A stretch of 64,000 nucleotides of DNA from the NCBI GenBank assembly GCA_010909725.1, contig JAACMV010000030.1, positions 868,001 through 932,000 on the forward strand. The letters run 5' to 3'. Of this stretch, positions 1 to 10,509 are shown in pieces; position 1 is the first letter of the stretch; the number at the start of each line of letters is the position of its first letter. This DNA is from Picochlorum sp. 'celeri'. Its lineage: Eukaryota; Chlorophyta; Trebouxiophyceae. The notes beneath the pieces are model-generated. The model saw nothing but the letters and a program-made list of their open reading frames with translations, was not told the DNA's origin and made no database searches. Made by a program: the position numbers and the translations under genes.

Positions 1-1031
1 TCCTACGGCTGCGTCAAATCCAGCAGCAAACCCTGTTGCAGGCTCTCCTGCTGGGTTATATCCATATGGGTCATAGCCCTCTCCTTCTCCTGGAAGCTGA
101 GCAGCTCCGAATCCGGCTTCAGCAGCCTCGGCAGGTTCCTGCTCGGCTTCAGCCTCCTTGACCTCTTCTGGCTCGCGGTAGAAGAACATATCAACCATCA
201 CATCCCATGGGTTTGAGGTGGATACAGTTCCTCTCATCTGAAGAACCATTCTGGTCAAGAGCCAGTACAACATACCAATGGCGTGTTTACCCTTGTTATT
301 CGCTGGAATAGCGATATCAACACCAGCCAAATCAGAGTCGGTGTCACAAAAGGCAATGACTGGAATGTTCATGTATCCAGCCTCGCGAATGGCCTGGTGA
401 TCGGTACGAGGATCGGTGATAATCAAAAGGCGTGGCTCCTGGAATCCCTTTTGCATCTGATTTGTGAAGGATCCTGGAGTATGGCGACCGACAATGGAGT
501 TTGCCCCGGTGTAGTGGGCAAACTTGAGCACACCACGCTGTCCATATGGACGGGCTGAGATGGCCACGATATCCTGAGGGTTCTCAATGGCTACAATAAT
601 ACGAGCAGCCATCTGAAGCTTCTCCCAAGTCTTCTCCAAGTTGAAGACGAACACACCATCGTTGCGGCGCCTGTAGACGTAGCGCTCCATGTGCTCCGTG
701 CAGTTCTTGGTTCCAAGATGGCACTGGGCGGCCAAAAGGTTCTGCAATCACATACATCAAAACCATATGATATCATTGACGATAGTTGGGACCAAAAGAC
801 AACGTCTGAGCAGGAAATTTGATGTCGCCGTCAGAGGACATTTCCTCAGGGAAACAACAGCGTTGAGGCCATTGACCCGATGGAAAGCTCAAGTATCTTT
901 TCAATAACAAGTAGACTATCCAGCCACTGGTATTTGAGCGTCATCCCTTCTCAAGCTCAGTCCAGAGTCTCCTCCCTAGAGAGAAGGCAAAAGCATACCT
1001 GAATATCGTTCTCTTTCATTGTGACAGCCAT
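1..1031 (-). CDS. RPSA: 40S ribosomal protein SA (uS2), 3' end outside window
   Basis: Cytosolic small-subunit protein uS2/p40. Exon 1 (999-1031) encodes 11 residues beginning [11 protein letters not shown]. It ends CAG|GTATG and is joined in phase 0 to exon 2 (741 down to 1) after an acceptor ending TTGCAG; the 257-nt intron is long for this window. Exon 2 starts [14 protein letters not shown] and continues with the uS2 signatures [36 protein letters not shown] and [12 protein letters not shown] Glu/Ala/Gly-rich tail ([11 protein letters not shown]) follows and runs off the window start, so the stop is not seen. About 258 residues are visible of a usual ~290. Exon 1 is too short for ORF callers, but initiation from this ATG gives the expected N-terminus. 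It is divergent from the ZIP transporter gene, about 320 bp away. Confidence 0.93.
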
Positions 1032-1348
1032 GGTTTTACGCTGAATAAAGTTTTAAATAGATTTATAATGCCTTGCAGCGGGTTCAATTTGGATCGATAC
1101 GAACAATGAGTCCTGCGGCCGACCTTTGGTCGCAGCGGCGGTGTCGTGCTGGATGATGGACAGAGGTTCGGGACACATGTCTCTCTCCCCACATTGCTTG
1201 CATCTAGGGGTGAAAAAACCACGACATGGTCATTAAATTTCTTATTATACTTCTCATTGACTGTATCGCCTGTGCTGGGAGGGACTGACACGAGAATACC
1301 CTTCTTCTTCACTCGTGTCCTGCAGGTGTCCAGGGAGGTTGCGTGACC
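1032..1348. promoter_or_regulatory. divergent promoter region RPSA / ZIP
   Basis: This 317-bp gap lies between two head-to-head genes. I see no gene, TATA box or strong palindrome in it, and short ORFs on both strands look random. It is probably a shared bidirectional promoter; this is inferred from layout only. Confidence 0.4.
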
Positions 1349-2350
1349 ATGGTCGATCATGTCGCATGGGGACTTTTATTATCCTCTCTAGCAGGTGGAT
1401 CAACGACGATTGGAGGAGCTATTGGGGTGGGTTGTTGTGTTCTGAGAATGGTTGTTTGAAATTCACTACAAACTACTTGTCTGGCTTTTGTTGTAGCTGG
1501 AATAAGGACTGAGTGTGATCACGGTCTTTCTGTTGTAGGTCCTGAGAAAACCTTCTGATGATCATTTATCATTTCTTCTTGGTATAGCAATAGGTGTCAT
1601 GATGCTGTTGTCAGTGGTGGAGATGTGGATCCATAATGCTATAGAGCATGGATGGGGACCAGTGACTGTTGCTGTATCCTTTGGGGCCATCCTGTACAGG
1701 GTAGTGCAGCCTCTGCTCCCTGAAGTACATCTTGATGCGGTGGATCATGATCATAAGATAGGGGCAAAGGTGAAGAATGGGAGCAAAGAAGATGCACATA
1801 CACGTGATCCAAAGTACGGTATTTGAGCTGTCTGCATATCGCTGTGGCGTATACTCATATATATAGTACAATACGCAGAGTAAAGATGTCTCTGGCGCGA
1901 TCGGGAGAGCTGTTCAGATTGGGATTGCTCATGTCTTTGACCATGACCCTGCACAATCTCCCAGAGGGATTTGCAGTTGCTTTTTCTTCATTGACAGACT
2001 TTGGTCCAACCATGGCTCTCGCAATTGCTATTCATAATATTCCTGAAGGAATCATCGTAGCAGCACCTGTCTATGCCGCGACCGGAAGCCGTTGGAAAGC
2101 TCTTGCCATGGCTGCACTCTCTGGCATATCCGAGCCAATTGGTGCACTCATTGCCTTGCTGTCGGTCAAACCAATCATATCAGAAAGTAGTTTGCACATC
2201 ATATTAGCTGTAGTAGGAGGTATTATGGGAGCTGTCTGTGTGTTTGAGCTATGGCCCGAGGCCAAGAAATGCAATGCAGATAGGAACCTTGCCCTAGGTA
2301 TTTTTGCAGGCGCTTGTATTATGGGTTCAACACTGCTCTTGGGCGTATGA
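1349..2350 (+). CDS. ZIP-family metal transporter (ZupT/GufA type)
   Basis: Membrane importer of Zn/Fe-type divalent cations. Three exons: 1349-1426, 1539-1813 and 1879-2350, giving 274 aa, close to the ~260 aa of ZupT. Exon 1 begins MVDHVAWGLLLSSLAGGSTT, the first membrane helix. The two metal-site helices are explicit in exon 3: TLHNLPEGFAVAFSSL and IAIHNIPEGIIVAAPVYA, each with the His-Asn-x-Pro-Glu-Gly signature; they are followed by GISEPIGALIA. A His/Asp-rich loop (LDAVDHDH) precedes them. Intron 1 is GTGGGT...TTGTAG (112 nt). Intron 2 uses an unusual donor GTACGG and acceptor ACGCAG; this choice is forced because the neighbouring GTATTT site breaks frame. Start codon: the first ATG that gives a hydrophobic N-terminus in frame. 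Confidence 0.9.
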
Positions 2351-2679
2351 CGTATATATTGAGAGACTGCCACTGTACATATAATGATGATATCACAATA
2401 CGATACATGTGCGAGTGATTCTCACATTGCTAGAGGTAGCACAACCCTCCCTCTAGACGAAGCAAGATCTTGTCCGGACCGACATGTCGCTTGAAAGCGG
2501 CGCACAGAATCCAGGCGTTGATGCCCAGCACTCAATGGGTCATACCTAGCACGGTATCCTTCGATGCATAGTACATTTTTCTTTCTTTATATTAAAAACA
2601 CGATTGATTTGATACGACAACCAATCGGCCCATTTTTTGTTCTGGAAAGAAGACCTTCCCATCAACGCAACGCAGAATC
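2351..2679. other. intergenic, ZIP 3' end to pyruvate kinase
   Basis: A 329-bp tandem gap. It holds the ZIP 3' UTR and the pyruvate kinase promoter. No RNA gene, repeat or extra exon can be supported. Confidence 0.4.
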
Positions 2680-4366
2680 ATGGATAGTTCTCAAGGAAAG
2701 GCACTCCTTTCTGTAGGGGTGGATGCGATATTGGCACATCAGCCACAGCCATTGAATAAAACAAAGGTATGATTGCTCATTGTGTTGAATGCATACGTCT
2801 TTGTGGCATGCAGTCACACGGGGTTGCATTGTCCACGCCGAATGCCATTTGCGATGACTCTGAGGATTGTTTCTGACGCCAGTTACATCATTTCTGTAGA
2901 TTATCTGTACTCTCGGCCCAGCCAGTCGTGATGTGCCCATCTTGTGTGAAATGCTTCGCTCTGGGATGAATGTGGCTCGCTTCAATTTTTCACACGGATC
3001 TCATGATTATCATCAGGAGACTTTGGATAATTTGAGAAAGGCTATGGAGGAAACTGGAATTATGGCTGCGGTGATGCTTGATACCAAGGGCCCAGAGATC
3101 AGAACTGGATTTTTGGAGGATGGAAAGCCAATTCACCTTCAGGTTGGTCAGGAAATTACCATTACGACTGATTATGAGACGAAAGGGAACAGTAATTTGA
3201 TTGCTATGAGTTACAAAAAGCTTGCTGAGGATGTGCACAAGGGATCTGTTATTCTTGTTGCAGATGGGTCAATTTCACTTGAGGTGATTTCGACCAATCC
3301 CTCTGCAGGCACTGTTCAAGCAAAGTGCTTGAACACTGCTACTTTGGGAGAGAGAAAGAATGTGAATCTTCCAGGAGTGATCGTTGATCTTCCAACGCTT
3401 ACTGAGAAGGATATTGAGGATTTGGTGAACTGGGGAGTTCCAAATGAGATTGATTTGATTGCAGCATCTTTTGTGAGGAAAGGGTCAGATCTGGACTATA
3501 TTAGATCTGTTCTCGGTCCAAAAGGTAGATACATCAAGATTATCTCTAAAGTAGAGAACCACGAAGGTGTCTCTAATTTTGATGATATTTTGGACAAGTC
3601 TGATGCAATCATGGTTGCTCGTGGAGATTTGGGAATGGAAATTCCTACCGAGAAGATCTTTTTGGCACAGAAATTGATGATCCAGAAATGCAACTTGGCA
3701 GGAAAACCAGTCGTGACAGCTACGCAGATGCTTGAATCGATGACAAAAAGCCCAAGGCCAACTCGTGCCGAGGCTACGGATGTTGCCAATGCTGTTCTGG
3801 ATGGCACAGATTGTGTGATGCTTTCCGGAGAGACAGCTGCAGGTGCATATCCAATCCAAGCTGTCCAGGTGATGTCTAAAATCTGCCGTGAAGCTGAGGC
3901 ATCGATTGATTATCACTCCTTGTTCAAAGCCATCATGAAGCGTACACCACTTCCAATGACTCCTCTCGAGTCTTTGGCATCATCAGCAGTGCGCACAGCT
4001 CACAAGGTCCAGGCATCTTTGATTGTCGTCCTTACACGCGGTGGTGCTACTGCAAGACTAGTTGCAAAATACCGCCCAACTGTTCCTATCCTCACAGTCG
4101 TTGTGCCGGTGCTGACCACAGACAATCTGACATGGCAGTGCTCCTCAGAGGCCCCTGCCCGTCAGTGTTTGATGTCCAGAGGATTAGCTCCAATCCTTGC
4201 CGAAGGATCAGCACGTGCATCAGATACTGATACAACTGATGAAATTTTGCATGCAGCCCTTCGACACGCCAGGGAAATGAAATACTGCAACGTTGAAGAC
4301 ACTGTCGTTGCTCTTCATAGGATTGGAAATGCGTCCGTCATCAAACTTGTTGATATCAAGTCCTGA
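2680..4366 (+). CDS. PK: pyruvate kinase, cytosolic type
   Basis: Last step of glycolysis: phosphoenolpyruvate plus ADP gives pyruvate plus ATP. Exon 1 (2680-2766) encodes 29 residues ending LNKTK. Exon 2 (2900-4366) restores the family N-terminus IICTLGPASRDVP; the intron is GTATGA...CTGTAG, phase 0. Total 517 aa. Visible motifs are GMNVARFNFSHGSHDYH, MLDTKGPEIRTG, the active-site signature IKIISKVENHEG, MVARGDLGMEIP (metal/substrate site) and TATQMLESM. The complete C-terminal allosteric-type domain runs from VRTAHKVQAS to KLVDIKS. No transit peptide is evident. The sequence resembles plant and algal cytosolic isoforms. It converges on prefoldin 1, with 240 bp between stop codons. Confidence 0.95.
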
Positions 4367-4485
4367 TTTTTTTTCTGTTTTTTAAATAAGGCGTTTTACA
4401 TTGGGGCCAATGTAAGGCTATGTCTTATTATAGACTGGTTGAGGCGAAACAGGTTTGTCGTTGAGGGAGTAGACATGAAGAATAC

Positions 4486-4617
4486 GCATTCCGCCTCCTT
4501 TTGCGAATACTTGCACGAGATCTTGTAACAGATATATACATCACAGTTCTTGCATTCCGCCTCCTTTTGCGAATACTTACACGAGATCTTGTAACAGATA
4601 TATACATCATAATTCTT
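4486..4617. repeat. two-copy 66-bp tandem repeat
   Basis: Two adjacent 66-bp units (4486-4551 and 4552-4617), each starting GCATTCCGCCTCCTTTTGCG, differ at only a few positions. Unit 2 contains the prefoldin 1 stop codon and last codons on the minus strand; unit 1 lies in its 3' UTR. This is a recent local duplication of the gene's 3' end. No coding role is seen for unit 1. Confidence 0.85.
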
Positions 4618-5099
4618 GCAGTTGTTTGATCAAACTCTCTTGTGTGCTTATGAGATTTTCCCGAGTTGCCTTGGAACTCTTGAGCTCAGAATCATGCATC
4701 TTCACCGTCTCTTCCAACTCGGCCAGAATCTGATTCTTTGGCTTGAACAGATACCTGTATCGTAAAAGAAATGTATCACATCACACATCCCAAACTCAAT
4801 GCGGTGTCACAAAGAACGCACGCTTTGCCAACAGCCATGTATGTTGCAACATCCTCTGGCAGCTCGTCCAAATGAGCTGCGGTAAACGCAGCTCTCCGTA
4901 TCTCCACCTCTAACTGCCTTTTCTGACCTTCCAACTACACACCAACATCCATTCAAGGTACAGCGATATCACACACACAAGACCTGCATCCTTCTTGTCA
5001 ACCTACCTGCTTCAGTCGGGCACTATTTTCCTGCAACTTTCTAGACAGCTCAATGACTTCCTTACTGTCTTCGTCCCCAGATTTTAAACTAGTACTCAT
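4607..5099 (-). CDS. PFDN1: prefoldin subunit 1 (beta-type)
   Basis: Subunit of the hexameric prefoldin chaperone that hands unfolded actin and tubulin to CCT. I assembled three exons on the minus strand: 5007-5099, 4822-4934 and 4754-4607, giving 117 aa, a normal prefoldin 1 length. The N-terminal helix runs from MSTSLKSGDEDSKEVIELSR. The central hairpin is AAHLDELPEDVATYMAVGKA, then YLFKPKNQI, matching the family pattern Y-x-x-V-G-(K/R)-x-(F/Y). The C-terminal coiled-coil helix ends IKQLQEL. Intron 1 is GTAGGT...GTGTAG, phase 0. Intron 2 is GTGCGT...ATACAG, phase 2. It is divergent from the NDUFB2 gene. The call rests on the hairpin motif plus paired amphipathic helices. Confidence 0.85.
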
Positions 5100-5486
5100 T
5101 TTATTTCGCCGCTATCCCTCCGTTGATGCGAATATTCACGCGTGAATACAAGTATTTCAACTTGAACAGGTCCCTATTTCAACGCAACAAAACCTGCCGA
5201 TATAGATCGAATCGAACGAATCCAAGCAACACTATTCGATCTTTGATATTGATCAAATACTGATCTAGTTTTAGAGCCGACAGGAGGAGCTTGAAATACC
5301 TTCTTTTGACCATGAGAATGAAGAGGCTGGAGGTGGCAATGCATGCAAGTCTAGATACTACGGTCAAACCATGTCTGTGATCGAATGTACTGTATGCACC
5401 TTGCGCATTCGCGTATTCTGGCGAATGAGCTCGAGTATAAGGATGCGTTGCATGATTAGATCCCCTATAGTAGAATATGTGATAAT
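5100..5486. other. divergent promoter region PFDN1 / NDUFB2
   Basis: A 387-bp head-to-head gap. A 136-codon minus-strand ORF overlaps it and the NDUFB2 exon, but has no family resemblance and low-complexity composition. I see no RNA gene. Confidence 0.4.
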
Positions 5487-5947
5487 ATGAGTGCACGGCG
5501 AGGTCTTGGAGAACTGCTGACACTGACGAGCAAGCACATTGGTGCTTTTGAGGGTTCGATACTGCACAAGGTATCATCCTTGCATACAACCTCTCGTGCT
5601 ATAGGTTCTACTGCGAATGTATCTGTTTGGTCAGGGGATGTTCGTCATGGGATGGGTAGGCAGCTGCAATCGCTGCGGGGTTTTGCCTCAGGTATGGGTC
5701 TGACGATGTACGCGGCTCTGTATCACATATGATTATCTATGCGGTGTGTATTACAGGTGGTGGAAAAGAGGTGGTTCATGGTGGTTTGAAATTGCACGCG
5801 ACAGGGGGCTGGCACAAAGCTGCTGGAACAGCCATGGCATCTGTCATGTGGTTCTGGTTTTTCTATAGGATGTATCACGACTATGAGACTTTCTTGTTTG
5901 GACATGCTCAGCATTTTGAGCATGAATTGCATGATGATCATGAATGA
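5487..5947 (+). CDS. NDUFB2: NADH dehydrogenase 1 beta subcomplex subunit 2 (AGGG subunit)
   Basis: Small accessory membrane subunit of mitochondrial complex I. Exons 5487-5691 and 5757-5947 are joined across a 65-nt intron (GTATGG...TTACAG, phase 1), giving about 131 aa. Exon 1 is a Ser/Arg-rich mitochondrial presequence (MSARRGLGELLTLTSKHIG). After the join comes GGGKEVVHGGLKLHATGGWH, then the single membrane helix with the family hallmark SVMWFWFFYRMYHD and a His-rich tail ending HELHDDHE. This matches the plant AGGG subunit pattern of W-H followed by V-M-W-F-W and a C-terminal HDDH. It converges on the sigma factor gene 58 bp downstream. Confidence 0.85.
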
Positions 5948-6005
5948 TGTGTAATTAAATGATAAAAAAGAACAAACATGAAACGTTTAACAATAGGAAA
6001 AATGC

Positions 6006-7760
6006 CTACACATTCTGGGCTGAGAAATGCTGAATTCTGGATGGGCTCTTCAACTTTTTGATTGTTTTGACTTCAAGCTGACGGATTCTTTCACGTGTGA
6101 GGTCATGTACTTGACCGACTTCCTCAAGAGTGCACTCACGTCCATCAACCAAACCATACCTCAGCCTAATGATATTTGCTTCCCTTGGCTCTAATGTGTT
6201 GAGCACTTCATCCAGCTCGAGTTGCAACATTTTCCTTGCGGCATACACGAATGGGTCTTCGACGCCTTCGTCTACTATATACTCGTCAGTCAGATTACGC
6301 CCATCCTCTGCATCTGATGGGTTTGGAGTCTCGTAACTAGTTGGAGATCTAAATGTCTTGTACAATGCAGCAAGCTTTTTGAAAGACAATGAACTATGTG
6401 CTGCTACTTCCTCAGCGGTTGGTGTTCTTCCAAGGGATTCGCACAGCTCTTCCTCAACCTTTCTGACGCGGGCAAGCTGCTCATGAAGATGGACAGGAAG
6501 GCGGACAACCCGGCCCTGGTCCGAAATCGATCTTGTCACCGCTTGTCTGATCCACCAATGCGCATATGTAGAAAATTTAAATCCTTTGGATGGATCAAAC
6601 TTGTCAACGCTGCGTTTCAGCCCTTGAACACCCTCTGCCACCAGATCCTGCAAAGCCATCCCTCTTCCAACATACCTCTTTGCAATTGATACAACCAATC
6701 GCATATTACAGGCAATCATATGCTCCCTTGCTTGCTGTCCTCTCCAGAGTTCCTGTCGAAGCATGTCGCAGTTCAATCCAACAGCTTCTGCCCACTCATT
6801 CTCATTTGGCAAGCGCTTCAATGACTTGCCTAGTTCCTTGCCTGCATTTTCCAACTCTACTCGACGCTGCACAAATCTTGCCAATTGCTTCTCTTGCTCT
6901 GCCGTCAACAACTGATGGCGGTTAATACTGGCAAGAAACTCTTCTGGATGCGTCAACGCAAAGTCTGCCTCTGCCTCTGCCGACATCTTCTCAGGCTTGG
7001 CTTTTGTAGTCTTTGCTTCCGAAGAAACAGCTCCCCACCTCTTCAAACGAGAGCTACGAGACGACTGACCTTGAGACGCCCTTGACGACACAGTCTTGGT
7101 TGTTCTACTTCTCCTACTCTTCACTCGAGTCTGAGACATCTCGCCAGTCGCCAGGACATTTGACTTGATACTCTCATCTTTATTTGCTGTAGCCACTGCC
7201 GTCTTTTTAACATCAGCAGCAGAATCTTCTTTATTACGTTTACTAAGATCTTTGAATTCTTTACGAGCGCTCATGAGAGCGCTCTCCAACTCCTCATCCA
7301 ACATTTGCAAATCCTCTAACAGGGCGTCCACGTCCTGGAGGGCCTTGGCACTCGTCGCATCCACACCCACATCGGAGTCATCATCCTGGAGAACATACAA
7401 TTTTTCCAAATGCTCCTGAACAAACACCATGCTTGTATCTCCGGAAGCAACACCACCGGCCTGAGGCCGTCTCTGTTTCCCGTTCCCAGACGTGGACGGC
7501 GGACCGACATCGGCGATATCCGTCTGTGCTGCTTGAGGCAACCTCAGCATACTTGATTTTCTAACAGATCCTGGATTTCCATTTGGTTTTCCATCTTTCA
7601 TAGCCTCAATGCCGCACTTCCTGGCACTTTTCTGTGTCCAGTGTCGCAACAAGGTGGCCTGACTCGGGAGGAGCCGACGGGTCTGCGGCAACCCCCCTGA
7701 CAGGGCACTGCACTTGAGCAATCCCATATCAACTGACATAATTACCTTGATACTATACAA
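6006..7760 (-). CDS. SIG: plastid RNA polymerase sigma-70 factor
   Basis: Nuclear-encoded promoter-recognition factor for the bacterial-type plastid RNA polymerase. 584 aa from the first Met; a start at [11 protein letters not shown], seven codons in, would also serve. The first ~260 residues are Ser/Arg/Lys-rich and low-complexity: transit peptide plus linker. Region 1.2/2.1 begins at [20 protein letters not shown]. Region 2 carries [37 protein letters not shown] and the -10-binding [20 protein letters not shown]. Region 3 follows ([20 protein letters not shown]). Region 4.2 is [19 protein letters not shown]. All core regions are intact. The gene shows the organism has, or had, a plastid. 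No intron is needed. Confidence 0.93.
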   Translation of the reverse strand: MYSIKVIMSVDMGLLKCSALSGGLPQTRRLLPSQATLLRHWTQKSARKCGIEAMKDGKPNGNPGSVRKSSMLRLPQAAQTDIADVGPPSTSGNGKQRRPQAGGVASGDTSMVFVQEHLEKLYVLQDDDSDVGVDATSAKALQDVDALLEDLQMLDEELESALMSARKEFKDLSKRNKEDSAADVKKTAVATANKDESIKSNVLATGEMSQTRVKSRRSRTTKTVSSRASQGQSSRSSRLKRWGAVSSEAKTTKAKPEKMSAEAEADFALTHPEEFLASINRHQLLTAEQEKQLARFVQRRVELENAGKELGKSLKRLPNENEWAEAVGLNCDMLRQELWRGQQAREHMIACNMRLVVSIAKRYVGRGMALQDLVAEGVQGLKRSVDKFDPSKGFKFSTYAHWWIRQAVTRSISDQGRVVRLPVHLHEQLARVRKVEEELCESLGRTPTAEEVAAHSSLSFKKLAALYKTFRSPTSYETPNPSDAEDGRNLTDEYIVDEGVEDPFVYAARKMLQLELDEVLNTLEPREANIIRLRYGLVDGRECTLEEVGQVHDLTRERIRQLEVKTIKKLKSPSRIQHFSAQNV

Positions 7761-8101
7761 TTAACGACAATGTAATTGTTTCTAAAGGTATATGCGTCCT
7801 ATCCCTTCCTGCGCTGCGAGATGCCGTGGTTCTCTACAACGATGCGGGAAATCCTGCGTGATAGTCTACACCCGTTCAACTATTTATTCAATATAATTGT
7901 AATTGCGCAATGTGAGTGGCACGGTTGTTTTAGCCGAGATTGATAGTGGTTTGTGGGCAGAGCATCCGCTCGAATGGATATGTCTATCAAACGATGGCTT
8001 TGACCGAATATCAGTGCTCCATCTATAGGCAAACACACGTATGGTACAATGCCATCCTGATGCGCTCTCTTTAGCTCAGACAGTATTCATATATAGAAGC
8101 C
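7761..8101. other. divergent promoter region sigma factor / DHQS II
   Basis: A 341-bp head-to-head gap. A TATATA stretch lies only about 10 bp before the annotated DHQS ATG. That could mean translation really begins at the downstream Met (MAIRTRALSSGGDD). No other element is recognised. Confidence 0.35.
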
Positions 8102-9337
8102 ATGGGGCATAAAGGTTGTATATATCGTGGTGGGTCATCGCCATTGGTCTCCCAGTCGACTGGGAGCAGGTGTATGGCCATACGGACAAGAGCACTGTCA
8201 TCTGGTGGAGATGATAGGATTCTTTGGTTGCATGCGCATGAGAAGGGTCATATCACATCGATGCTGGAAAGTGGACTCGGTAATAGGTGCTCTCTTGTGG
8301 TAGATGAGGCTGACATCGACAATGGGCGTCTACAGGACTGGCAGCGTTTAGGAACTCTTGGGGACATTATTGTCATGAGGGAGGGTGGTACCCTGGAAGA
8401 ATGGAGCTCTGATGGAATTGGAAATGTTATAGGAGAATACTGGGAGGTTTGTGGACCAGAGGATGTGAAAATGGTGGAAGATTTGGCCAAGGGAGAGGTG
8501 TTTGAGCATGACCATCATGTTGTCATGGATGCCAAGGATTGGAAAGTCATTCCAGTGGAAAACGTGATTGCTGCGTTTCAAAAGAGAGATGATATGAAAC
8601 TGCTGATTGCCGTGAGTGATGTGGAGGAGGCTGAACTGATGTTATCCATTATGGAAAATGGATCTGATGGTCTTGTGTTTTTGCCTCCTCCAGGTGACGG
8701 TGGAGGCTCCATGGTGAGAAACGTTGCCGCATTTGTGGAGAAAAGAATGAATGGTTTAGAAGATACGAGGAAGTATCAGATCGGGCGGGTGACGAAAGTG
8801 AAACAAGTGGGCTTGGGGGATCGAGCTTGTATTGATTTGGCAGAGAATCTGTCTCCAGGACAGGGTTTGTTCCTTTCTAGCTTTGCTAGAGGCTTTTTCC
8901 TGGTTCATAGTGAATGTGAAGAAACGTCATATATCAATTCACGACCATTCAGGGTGAATGCAGGGCCAGTACATTCATACATTGATCTTGGAGACAAGAC
9001 TGGTTATGTGGCAGAGATCAAGTCGGGTGATGAAGTGACAGTGTTTGATCAAGACGGCAATTCAAAACGTTCTGTTGTTGGAAGAGTAAAATTAGAGAAG
9101 CGACCCCTTGTCATGATTGAAGCCGAGGGCATAGATAGCGGAATATCATACAGCATCATGCTGCAGAATGCAGAAACTGTCAAGTTGGTTGGGCCAGAGG
9201 ATGCATCCACATCAGGGTGGAAAACTCTCTCGGTTTCTGAGATCAGTGAAGGGGATCAGGTGTACCTGTTCGAGTATCTTGAGAGTGGTGCTCGTCATAC
9301 CGGTATATTAATAAACGAAACAATAAATGAATATTAG
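8102..9337 (+). CDS. 3-dehydroquinate synthase II (archaeal-type)
   Basis: Predicted to make 3-dehydroquinate for the shikimate pathway by the archaeal-type route (amino-ketofructose-derived precursor, NAD-dependent), not the classical AroB or AROM enzyme. 411 aa. The C-terminal half is unmistakable: GLFLSSFARGFFLVHSECEE, RPFRVNAGPVHSYI, SELK-like AEIKSGDEV, VVGRVKLEKRPLVMIEAE, MLQNAETVKLVGPE and a closing LESGARHTG. These are the hallmark blocks of MJ1249-type proteins. The N-terminal ~35 residues (Ser/Gly/Arg-rich) precede the first conserved strand ILWLHAHEKG and may be a plastid transit peptide; this is inferred. Its stop codon overlaps that of the convergent JmjC gene by 4 bp. Substrate specificity cannot be judged from sequence. 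Confidence 0.88.
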   Translation: MGHKGCIYRGGSSPLVSQSTGSRCMAIRTRALSSGGDDRILWLHAHEKGHITSMLESGLGNRCSLVVDEADIDNGRLQDWQRLGTLGDIIVMREGGTLEEWSSDGIGNVIGEYWEVCGPEDVKMVEDLAKGEVFEHDHHVVMDAKDWKVIPVENVIAAFQKRDDMKLLIAVSDVEEAELMLSIMENGSDGLVFLPPPGDGGGSMVRNVAAFVEKRMNGLEDTRKYQIGRVTKVKQVGLGDRACIDLAENLSPGQGLFLSSFARGFFLVHSECEETSYINSRPFRVNAGPVHSYIDLGDKTGYVAEIKSGDEVTVFDQDGNSKRSVVGRVKLEKRPLVMIEAEGIDSGISYSIMLQNAETVKLVGPEDASTSGWKTLSVSEISEGDQVYLFEYLESGARHTGILINETINEY

Positions 9338-10392
9338 ACAGGATGTAGACCCTGTTTGAACAATTGACCAAATGTAGCACGTCTAGGGCTGCTCATGTGC
9401 TGTAAAATAAAATCAACCATTGTAAGAAAGATTTGCTTATTCATTCCACAGTTTAAAAGAACATTACGGTTTACGAGTGCCGCAAACTCGTCATCAGAGA
9501 CAAGGTCACGAATGTCTTCAATCATCCTCTCGGCAATCATGTGCTCTTGTGTCAAATACTGCCAAGAAATATTCAGCCCAGAGCTATCTACCCAGTTGTG
9601 ATTGATTGATAGAGAATTGTCGAGGTTTAAAACTTGGTGATGCCAATTTGCTGGAACGTAAAAGATCTGTCCTGGATATTGCACTATGCGTGTGATCAGT
9701 TCTTTGGCTGACTCACTCTGTTCAAAATCCTGCATGTGGCAGATACCTTGTTCATTTTCGACAAGACTCGAATATTTTGGGTGAAGAAGCTTCCATTCTT
9801 TCCTGCCCGCAATTTGTGCGCTCCAGGAATTTGAACGAATAACATCTGTATGTAGCTGTGTCTTGCTACCAGCCGGCCCCAAATAGCAGAATTTGTAGTC
9901 TGCATCCCGGTCGGGTAAATCACTAAATGAATTCGATACACCGCGTTCATCTTTCTCAAACCAATCATTTAGCCAGTCATCACGAAAGTAGCATGGCGTC
10001 TTGTAGGCACAATACTGTTTGTGCTCCTTGGCAAAATGCCAGTCCTTCAAGTAGAGCAGCCTTGCAGGATCCTTCCATCTATATTCTCCTGATGCCCTCT
10101 CCCAATACATGTCAGAGCAGAATTCAGACAAGGTCATCGTTGTCTTTTCCCCTGTCTCAGAATCCACGACAGGAACAACCGATGAACCAAAATGTTTGCT
10201 CAAAAAGTCAAGGTCTGGCGACTGCGTTTCTCCAGACGACTCAAGAACCCATTCTCTGCAACACCGCCAATCCTTCATACAATCTGTAATAATGACAGGA
10301 ATCTTAACATCCAAATAGTTGCTCTGGAAATCATGGAGAGATAACTCCGTGGCAGAAACCACGTCAATTTCTCCGTGTTTATATTGAGACAT
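9334..10392 (-). CDS. JMJD4: JmjC-domain Fe(II)/2-oxoglutarate oxygenase, JMJD4-like
   Basis: Likely protein hydroxylase. The human family member hydroxylates a lysine of release factor eRF1. 352 aa, single exon. The N-terminal part has PVIITDCMKDWRC, and LLYLKDWHFAKEH leads into the JmjC fold. Fe-binding residues are visible: His181-x-Asp183 in LGPAGSKTQLHTDVIRSNSW, and a distal His at 251/252 in VPANWHHQVLNLDNSLSINH. The order YLKDWH - FRDDWLNDW - GPAGS - GRKEWKLLHP - NWHHQV is that of JMJD4 rather than JMJD6 or FIH. The 3' end overlaps DHQS II by 4 bp on the opposite strand. It is upstream of, and divergent from, nothing: the LRR kinase lies on the same strand 117 bp away. Confidence 0.87.
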   Translation of the reverse strand: MSQYKHGEIDVVSATELSLHDFQSNYLDVKIPVIITDCMKDWRCCREWVLESSGETQSPDLDFLSKHFGSSVVPVVDSETGEKTTMTLSEFCSDMYWERASGEYRWKDPARLLYLKDWHFAKEHKQYCAYKTPCYFRDDWLNDWFEKDERGVSNSFSDLPDRDADYKFCYLGPAGSKTQLHTDVIRSNSWSAQIAGRKEWKLLHPKYSSLVENEQGICHMQDFEQSESAKELITRIVQYPGQIFYVPANWHHQVLNLDNSLSINHNWVDSSGLNISWQYLTQEHMIAERMIEDIRDLVSDDEFAALVNRNVLLNCGMNKQIFLTMVDFILQHMSSPRRATFGQLFKQGLHPV

Positions 10393-10509
10393 GCACGGGA
10401 CTCAAACACGGCGAGGGAGTCATTTCCTCATGAATTATACATTACAAATGCGAAACGTGTACATATTAATGAATATTGTATTACATACAGGCTGCCGCGA
10501 TGGTTCCAA

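Noticed and set aside
742..998. Possible snoRNA in the long RPSA intron
   Set aside because: Host-gene introns of ribosomal proteins often carry snoRNAs, but no convincing C (RUGAUGA) and D (CUGA) pair with a closing stem is present.
3485..3916. 143-codon minus-strand ORF within pyruvate kinase
   Set aside because: Antisense shadow of a conserved exon; composition Cys/His-rich with no family.
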